DNA of 64,000 nucleotides from Cephalotrichum gorgonifer (Eukaryota > Ascomycota > Sordariomycetes > Microascales > Microascaceae). The stretch covers positions 496,001-560,000 of the forward strand of contig ONZQ02000017.1 in NCBI GenBank assembly GCA_900312665.1, read 5' to 3'. Shown here piece by piece: positions 57,065-64,000 of this stretch. The notes under the pieces are model-generated. The model worked only from the letters and a program-made list of their open reading frames with translations, was not told the DNA's origin and did no database searches. Both the position numbers and the translations under genes were made by a program. Numbering within the stretch: the first letter of the stretch is position 1; every line of letters begins with the position of its first letter.

Positions 57065-60000
57065 ATGGAGTCCCGCAAGGCTCTCGAAAGTCCAGACTTC
57101 TATACCATCGGCTGGATCACTGCCCTGTCTATCGAACGAGCTGCTGCAGTTGCCATGCTCGACGAGCAACATGCGCAACCAGATGGTTTTGTGAGACACC
57201 AAACCGATACGAACAGCTATGCTTGGGGTCGGATAGGAGATCACAATATTGTCATTGTCTCTCTTCCCGCCGGCCTCTACGGAACCACCTCGGCTGCCAC
57301 TACCGCCTCGAACCTCCTCTCCTCTCTGCCTTCTATCCGAATCGGCCTTCTGGTCGGCATTGGAGGCGGTATCTCTCGGCCAAACGAGGACCGTGACATC
57401 CGTCTCGGCGATATTGTTGTGAGCCAACCTGATGGAACCACAGGCGGCATCTGCCAGTATGACTTGGTCAAGGCGAAGCTTGGCGAAAATCGTGAACGAA
57501 AAGGCTTCTTGGCAATGCCTCCCATGCTCCTCCTCAATAGCCTTGCCAGCATTCAGGCCGATCACGAGCTAGACGACTCTAAAGTTCCCGACCTCCTGCA
57601 AGAGATGCTACAGAATAAACCCAAGATGGCCAAGCAAAGCCCCGGCTGGGTCTATCAGGGATCCGACAACGACCGCCTCTTCAAGGCGTCATACGAACAT
57701 ACCTCCGGAAAAGACTGTAGCAGCTGTAGCGCAGCCGAAGAAATTAAACGCGATCCGCGAGACACCACCGACCCCATGATCCACTACGGTATCATCGCAT
57801 CCGGTAATACACTTGTTAAAGACGCCACCGCCCGCGACCGAATCGTTGCCGATATCGGGGAGGACTGCATATGCTTCGAGATGGAGGCGGCCGGCCTGAT
57901 GAACCACTTCCCTTGTCTCGTCATACGAGGTATCTGTGATTACGCCGACTCCCACAAGAACGATCGCTGGCAACGCTACGCTGCTGCCACCGCCGCTGCC
58001 TATGCCAAGGAGCTCCTCGCCTACATACCGGCTGCGGATGTCCAGAATACAGAGAAGGCACTGGTCTTGGTCCAGTCGAGTTAGTTCTCCCCTGCTATAT
58101 AGCGGCCCTAGGCCGGATAAGCGAGACTCTCATGTGCTGTAATAATGCAATTTTTTATTCATGCAATGGTTTCTGACAATAACTAGTGAAAGAAGACCTC
58201 GATCATGTGCGCCGGGAAGGGGATCGAGTGAAAAGCATCGTCGAGACTCGAGAGTCGAAACAGCATCTCGCTGACATCGAGCGCTGGCTCGATCCGCCTA
58301 ACACATCAACCAATATCAACAAGGCAAGGGACCTACGACATGAGGGAACTGGGACCTGGCTGCTGACAAGCTCAGTCTTTGACGACTGGAAGGCTGGGAG
58401 ACGTCCACACCTGTGGCTCCATGCACTGGCCGGATGTGGCAAGACAGTGTTGACTGCGACAATTCTTGAGAATCTTGAGCAATCGGGTACCCACACCACA
58501 CTCGCGTTCTTCTTTGACTTTAGTGACGTCAGAAAACAGACCCTGGATAGTCTTCTACGCTCGTTGGCGTTTCAACTTTACCCCCTAGGAGGCGAAGCCG
58601 CGAGGAGACTCGATCATCTTTTTGGATCCCACGACGATGGCCGCAAACAGCCTAGTACAGCCGCCCTGTTAGACTGTGTTAAGTCAATGATTCGAGTTCA
58701 TGACAAAGTTACGATTGTCCTAGATGCTCTAGATGAGTGTACTACGAGAAGAGAACTTATTTCATGGATCCGAAGCTTTACTACTGGCTCGACCTTTGGA
58801 AACGCCCAGCTCATCGTGACTGCCCGACCGGAACAGGAGTTCCAACGCGAGATCCCACGCTACTTCGGAGAAGAAAGTTGCCTCTTGCTGGATAAGCAGG
58901 CGATTAACGCCGACATACGATCCTACGTCACGGCGCAGCTTGCTCAGCTCCCTGGTTTTGTGGACCTACGCTTATCCCAAGGCCTCCTCGAACGGATTCG
59001 AAATAAGGTCGGAGACGGAGCTGACGGGATGTGAGTTTTTTTTATCCCGGTTACCATGGACTCAAATAGATTTCTGACATCCATCTTAGGTTCAGATGGG
59101 CAAAATGTCAGTTGGATGCTCTTGTCCAATGTCGAACTCCCAGGGCCATCGAAGAAGCTCTCGAGTCTTTACCCCTGGATCTTAACGAGACGTATCAGCG
59201 CATGGTTGAAAGCATACCAGCAGAACTTGAGCGTGACGCGATGCGCCTGCTACAGTTCCTCGTCCACACCATGCGACCTCTTACCCTACCCGAGGCTAGG
59301 GAAGTAATAGCGACGCAGATCGATGGTAAACAAAAAGGCTTTGACGTCAATGGCAGACCATTTGAAGCCAAAATCTTGGACTATTGTCCGGGCTTGGTGT
59401 CGATCGTGCAAGTCACACCCCAGTATACAGAGAGCTTCCAGGAACTTCACCTCGCCCACTTCTCCGTCAAAGAGTATCTTCTATGCCAAAGCCAGTATGA
59501 CCTTACAAGAGCGAGCATTGCAATGACGACGACCTGCTTGAGGTATCTTACGGATATTACGGGTAGCGAAGTGAGGGAAATCCGACAGCATTATCCGATG
59601 GCACGGTATGCAGCAGAAACCTGGATGGATTATGCTGCTTCAGCTGAGGCCTCCTCGACGGAAATTTCTAAAGCAGCAGCAGACTTCTTGCAGAATGAAG
59701 CGACTTTCCAGTGGTGGCGTCGCCTAGTTCCGAATATTGGTTATCGTGCCACATGCCCCCAACACGCGTCCAGTCTCTACTACGCATGCCTCAAGGGCCT
59801 CATAGCAACTGCAGAGATCCTTTTACTGAAAGATCAAGTCGATATCAACGCGCAGGGCAGCTGTCACCATCACGCTCTCTGTGCTGCATCAATAGGAGGC
59901 CACGTGGAGATTGCACAAATGCTGCTAACCGAAGGAGCCAACATCAGTTCCCATGCACTCGAGGCTGCATCAAGAGGAGGCCACATAGAGATTGTACAAC

Positions 60001-60728
60001 TTCTGCTGGCCAAAGGAGCCAATGTCAACATACAGGGCGGCCACTACGGCAGTGCTCTTGCTGCTGCATCAGAAGGAGGCCACATAGATATTGTACAACT
60101 TCTGCTGGCCAAAGGAGCCAATGTCAACACACAGGGCGGCTACTATGGCAGTGCTCTTGCTGCTGCATCAGGAAGAGGCCACATAGAGATTGTACAACTT
60201 CTGCTGGCCAAAGAAGCCAACGTCAACATACAGGGCGGCCAATACGGCAGTGCTCTTGCTGCTGCATCAGGGGGAGGCCACATAGAGATTGTACAACTAC
60301 TGCTGGACAAAGGAGCCAATGTCAACATACAGGGCGGCTACTATGGCAGTACTCTTGCTATTGCATCAGGAAGAGGCCACATAGAGATTGTACAACTACT
60401 GCTGGCCAAAGGAGCCAATGTCAACACACAGGGCGGCCAATACGGCAGTGCTCTTGCTGCTGCATCAGGAGGCGGCCACATAGAGATTGTACAACTTCTG
60501 CTGGCCAAAGGAGCCAATGTCAACACACAGGGCATCCTCTATGGCAGTCCTCTCTATATTGCATCATTATCAGGCCACATAGAGATTGTACAACTCCTGC
60601 TGGCTGAAGGAGCTGATATTAATGCAAAGGGCATCTTCGGCGGTTCCAACCCTCTCAGTGGTGCAAAAAATGGAGGTCACATGGAGATTGTACAACTACT
60701 ACTAGATCAAGGGGCTTACGACTGGTAG
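57065..60728 (+). CDS. NLR: nucleoside-phosphorylase-like domain, NACHT, ankyrin repeats
   Basis: Three exons, 57065-58079, 58187-59030 and 59090-60728, give 1165 residues. Residues 10-330 form a PNP/UDP-phosphorylase-like domain (YTIGWITALSIERAAAVAML; GLLVGIGGGISRP; CFEMEAAGLMNHFPCLVIRG), a common sensor or effector N-terminus in fungal NLRs. The NACHT P-loop is LHALAGCGKTVLTA and Walker B is VTIVLDALDECTTRRE; the C-terminal NACHT part has MFRWAKCQLDALVQCRTP. The ankyrin tail begins near residue 840 and has about ten repeats, six of them almost identical at 33 residues and 99 bp. The intron at 58080 makes M-K-E of the linker. It likely acts as a cytosolic self/non-self sensor whose repeat array binds the cue. 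Confidence 0.92.
60048..60641 (+). repeat. Near-identical 99-bp ankyrin-coding tandem array
   Basis: Units start at 60048, 60147, 60246, 60345, 60444 and 60543, exactly 99 bases apart, each beginning GGCAGT. The core 'ggccacatagagattgtacaa' recurs at the DNA level in every unit with only a few changes. Earlier (59760-60047) and later units are more diverged. Near-identity at third codon positions shows recent duplication or gene conversion. Confidence 0.95.
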
Positions 60729-61396
60729 CTAAGAACTAAGGAGGCCAGGGGAATATATGAGGTAATTAGATTGAATGAGTGTCTGTTACGGCAAGCTGAA
60801 ATTTACTGGAGAGCCGAGGGTTTGCACTGGTTACGCCGAGTGAGTAATGGTTAGCGCCGGTGGCCGCGGTGAGTGGTGCCGGAAACAGTTCCACGGGCTT
60901 CTACTCATGACACAATTTATAGACAAATACAAGTATCAATGCTGCCTGCGGCCTCACGGAATTGTGCTGATGATGGTAGAACAGCCCAAAGACCATCCTG
61001 CAGCCTCGCCTTTCTATTCGCCCACAGAAAAAAGGCAACAAACATGTGGTTCGCCTGTTCGGCCCTATGCGGGGTATGCATGCGCCAGCGGCCTCCCCCG
61101 AACAGCCAACATCAACGTGGCGGCTACAGTGCTCTCAGATCCTCATATCATCACCATGGAGTCAAGTCGCTGCCAATCGTGCCAGGATTGGGATCTCACA
61201 ATATGGACGAAGAGTAATATCCCCTTGGTACCCCTGTTTGAGTAAGTGGCTAATTGTGGTCACAGGCAACGGGGAGGCTGTCGATAAGCAAGTTATCGAT
61301 CCGAGCGACTTGCTGTCCCTCGACTATGATGTATCTATTCTGTCAGTAGAAACTGCTGCGAATGAGTCTTCCAAAAGACTAATTAATATCCTATAG
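60729..61396. other. Intergenic, may hide upstream exon of CorA-like gene
   Basis: An open frame ending near 61396 (GNGEAVDKQVIDPSDLLSLD, then SVETAANESSKRLINIL) is protein-like and could be a 5' exon of the next gene, but no start codon or splice fit was confirmed. Confidence 0.35.
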
Positions 61397-62604
61397 GTTT
61401 CCAAGTGCGAACCAGATCCGTAAATGTAAGAAGTGCCGAGCGGCCTTCACACAGACATTTACCATACCCGATATCTGGTGGTCCGAGTACTGCAGGAATT
61501 CCAATGGGTATTTTGGTTGCGAGGACTCTACCGATATAGGGGGCACTCTATCCGGGACCCGTAGGTCTGATCTCTGTCCGCTACCTTGGCCGTATACTTA
61601 CGTTTGCGTAAGGAACCTGGTGTCGGTTTCTCGTGAAGCAACTCTTAGGGAACGCAGACGGAGAGATAGCATACGAATGGTATAAGCTCAACGTCTTTGC
61701 AACGTGGGATAGGGCCACGGGACGGACAGCCGTCCTGGTGTTCGACCTGCCTCTATCGGCGGCGAGGCGCATCCGGCACCAGCTCCTGGACGGCCTCGAC
61801 GAGGAGTGGGTGAGGGACCCGTTCTGGATGTACGTCCGGCTCGTGGAGGAAGTAGTCGAGCGCCAGGACCGGGCCGTCTGGGCCGTGCGTGACTGGGTCA
61901 GGACGATAGAGAAGAGTCGGGCGTCGTCGGAGCGCCCGAGGCCCAACTACGCCTGGCTTCACGACATAGCGCGGCATTCTATACACGTGTCGGAGACCCT
62001 GGAGCTCGGGACGAATACCGTGGAGGGCATACTGACACACTATCACCGCGTCGCCAGCCTGTTGGGCGCCGAAACCGGAACCGGGCCGAAAGAGCCAGGG
62101 ACAACCGCCGGGGTGGGGGTGCCGCTGATCGTGAGCCGCCTACGCTTTTTCCACGACATGCTCCGCAGTCTGCACACCCGCTCCGCCACCAACAAGGCGC
62201 GGCTCCAAAACGAGATCCAGCTCGTGTTCAACATGGTAGCGCAGTACGACGCGCGCATCTCCGTCGAGATCGGCCGCGCGGCGCAGGCGGACGGCGCGGC
62301 GATGCGGACCGTCGCGTTCGTCACGCTGACGTTCTTGCCGGCTACGTTCGTCTGCGCAGTCTTTAGCATGTCCTTCTTCGACTTTGACGCGGAGAAGGGG
62401 GTGTGGTCCGTTTCGGGGGAGTTTTGGCGGTATTGGGCCGTAGCGGTGCCGGTGACGGTCGTCACGGTGGTGGCATGGTTTGGGCTGGAGAGGTTGCTTC
62501 GGCCGACGCCCATTGATGGGATCGAGGGCGAGGTGGGAGCGGCGGGGGTGGCGGTGGGGTTGAGAAAGGTTCTTTGGGAGAAGGGCCGGGGCGTTCCGGC
62601 GTAG
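61397..62604 (+). CDS. CorA-like Mg2+ transporter-domain membrane protein, 5' end unresolved
   Basis: Two exons seen, 61397-61560 and 61613-62604, in phase across a 52-bp intron (GTAGGT...GTAAG). The first gives FPSANQIRKCKKCRAAFTQT and WWSEYCRNSNGYFGC, a cysteine-bearing block. The second gives TWCRFLVKQL, YEWYKLNVFATW, a long helical region with EEVVERQDRAVWAVRDWVR, and two C-terminal helices (TLTFLPATFVCAVFSMSFF and YWAVAVPVTVVTVVAWFGL) in the CorA-like layout. The canonical GMN pore motif is not seen; S-M-S occupies that place. The N-terminal part of the family is missing or upstream. Genes of this type often lie near fungal NLR and HET genes, but their role is not established. Confidence 0.7.
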
Positions 62605-62702
62605 ATAGTGCCTCACCCTCCCAGATTGTTTCTTCCCCTATTATTGCTGCTGTCAGGTTATCACGAGCAAGCCAACACCACCACCACCAACAACAACAAC
62701 CA

Positions 62703-62804
62703 GAGGCTAGATATCACGATCTCCGAACTCTAATTAGTACATACGACCATAGCTCGTGGAAAACTGAGGGTCCCGTCCGCTCCCCTATACATAAACCACA
62801 AAGC
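62703..62804 (+). repeat. Dispersed 102-bp repeat, copy 2
   Basis: Matches 55452-55553 with no gaps and 16 mismatches by hand count. Located 98 bases after the stop of the CorA-like gene, preceded by a CAC/CAA-rich simple stretch. Confidence 0.85.
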
Positions 62805-63092
62805 GGAAGTTTAGTTGTTGGGTCGCTGACGACCAGCGGATCCGGCGGTCACCCCTTGACGGGTTTTGTTCTGGGTCCGCTGCTTACCTCACGAAAACGG
62901 TGGGTGGCCTGACAGTAAGCGCCCTGATCCGCCATTCAAATGATCGTGCGACTTTGTTTCCTATCTTCTAATTTCTATTTTCACAATATCGCAACTTTCT
63001 TTCTATTTTCTCAACTTAGTTCTACCAATATGCGTCTCCCACACGACCACCGCGCTGCGCCCCCGCCCTGCCCTGGGCCCCTTTCCTTTTCC

Positions 63093-63134
63093 CTGCCCGC
63101 CCTTCTCTGCCCGCCCTTCTCTGCCCGCCCTTCT
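63093..63134 (+). repeat. Three tandem copies of a 14-bp unit
   Basis: The unit ctgcccgcccttct repeats three times exactly, within pyrimidine-rich DNA upstream of the next small gene. Confidence 0.9.
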
Positions 63135-63271
63135 CCGTTCGGGTTCTCCTCTCCTTTGCCCATCCCTCGTGCCTTTTTTTTTCCCCTTTCTTTTTCCTTT
63201 ATACCGGTCCGGGGCTTCCTTTTCCCTCTTTCTATACATGTTTGTGTTCGTTAAGCCCTTCGATCTGTTCT

Positions 63272-63704
63272 ATGGCAGAGATGACGATGCTGCTGTGGTT
63301 ATATAACGGTATTGTGCCGATTGCGGGCTACCTAAACAATAACATCGACACGATCGGGAGTGATGGGCGCGAACTGGTGGAAAAGTACGAAGCGCAGCCC
63401 CTGAGGGATACCTCCTCCGTTGCGCCCAGAACTGAGGAAAGTCAAGAGCGTGCTTGGGCTAACTGGACCGGGTAAGCCTTACTTCCAAATATCTTACCAC
63501 TCCTATTGAAAGTACTTAGTATTCTATAGATTCTTCTCTGCAATGAAGCTCGACCCAGAGGCGATAATCTTCGATCTCTGCTGTGGTAAGACAGATACAG
63601 TCTGCAAGAAGTCAGCTGTTGACCACTGCAAAGCCTTCTTTGAGAGTTATGTAAAGTGTTCAGTGAAGCTATATCCGACACTAGGGCCAGAGGAGTATGA
63701 ATAG
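63272..63704 (+). CDS. Small cysteine-containing protein, unrecognised
   Basis: Two exons, 63272-63471 and 63530-63704, give 124 residues. The intron has GTAAGC and CTATAG ends and joins in phase. The start at 63272 is the first ATG of the frame. The N-terminus is moderately hydrophobic (MAEMTMLLWLYNGIVPIAGY) but not a clear signal peptide. The C-terminal part carries cysteines in DLCCGKTDTVCKK and HCKAFFESYVKC. No family recognised. The coherent two-exon frame supports a real gene; its function is unknown. Confidence 0.5.
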
Positions 63705-64000
63705 AAGCGTAGTATTCAATCAACTGGCTCAGTACTAAGTCTATAGGGCCTAATAATCGGTCATGTAGACTCTATATATCTTCAGAAGAAGAGGAACGAC
63801 AATCCTGATAACACAGAGACATAGAGATTGACATTCGATACTATGGGGAAATGTGGTGATGGTCCTGTCTGTGCTGTGATGCTAGTTCGTTCACCCCATC
63901 CCAATGCACCTAACTGACCCTTCATCCTAGAGAGGGGGCTAATGGTGCGCCTGTAGTGGATCAGGATAGACCTTACCAATATGTTTAATCTATCTTGCAA
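63705..64000. other. Window edge, nothing seen
   Basis: No supported gene in the last 300 bases. Confidence 0.5.

Noticed and set aside
59711..60607. Plus-strand frame of 298 codons with Cys/Arg repeats
   Set aside because: Out-of-frame reading of the 99-bp ankyrin repeats; the periodic cysteines are only a by-product of the repeat.
1..64000. CRISPR array or bacterial-type defence operon
   Set aside because: No spaced direct repeats of that kind and all genes are eukaryotic with introns.

Overview
The window is nuclear DNA of a filamentous ascomycete (Pezizomycotina; a Sordariomycete or close relative is my inference). The evidence is many short 50-130 bp GT-AG introns with CTAAC/CTGAC-like branch sites, and fungus-only families: Pth11-type rhodopsin domain, UstYa/DUF3328, CBM1, Zn2Cys6, HET, and NACHT-type NLRs. 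There is one scaffold gap of 593 Ns (54847-55439). No bacterial operons, CRISPR arrays or intact transposons are visible. Exon structures were worked out by hand from splice signals, frame phase and family motifs.

Left part (1-16.1 kb): a seven-helix rhodopsin-domain protein; a secreted GMC flavin oxidoreductase; a UstYa-like membrane oxidase tail-to-tail with a tiny secreted protein carrying a fungal cellulose-binding module; a decayed HNH-nuclease gene; then the ribosome-biogenesis pair NOB1 and NOP10, convergent.

Middle (16.8-42 kb): a Zn2Cys6 regulator divergent from a quinone-oxidoreductase-like MDR enzyme; a stand-alone protein with a Helo-like NLR N-terminal domain; a Sec14-type CRAL-TRIO protein; the TRAPP subunit Trs31/TRAPPC5; an initiator tRNA-Met; a small conserved-looking protein; a HET-domain protein; a gene-poor 5.8 kb stretch; a tail-anchored-looking protein; a possible basic repeat protein; and a DHA2-type MFS exporter.

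Right part (42-64 kb): an 11-exon SNF2 ATPase convergent with a 1211-residue NLR (DUF7708-like N-terminus, NACHT, two C2H2 fingers, ankyrin-like tail); a secreted cysteine-rich small protein; a relic of another NLR beside the gap; a second intact NLR (nucleoside phosphorylase-like domain, NACHT, nearly identical ankyrin repeats); a CorA-like membrane protein; and a small cysteine-containing protein. A 102-bp dispersed repeat lies on both sides of the second NLR and the CorA-like gene.

The theme that stands out is self/non-self recognition. Two intact NLRs of different architecture, one NLR relic, one solitary NLR-type N-terminal domain protein and one HET protein lie within about 40 kb. The recently homogenised ankyrin array, the decay next to it and the flanking repeats suggest a fast-evolving accessory block beside conserved housekeeping genes.
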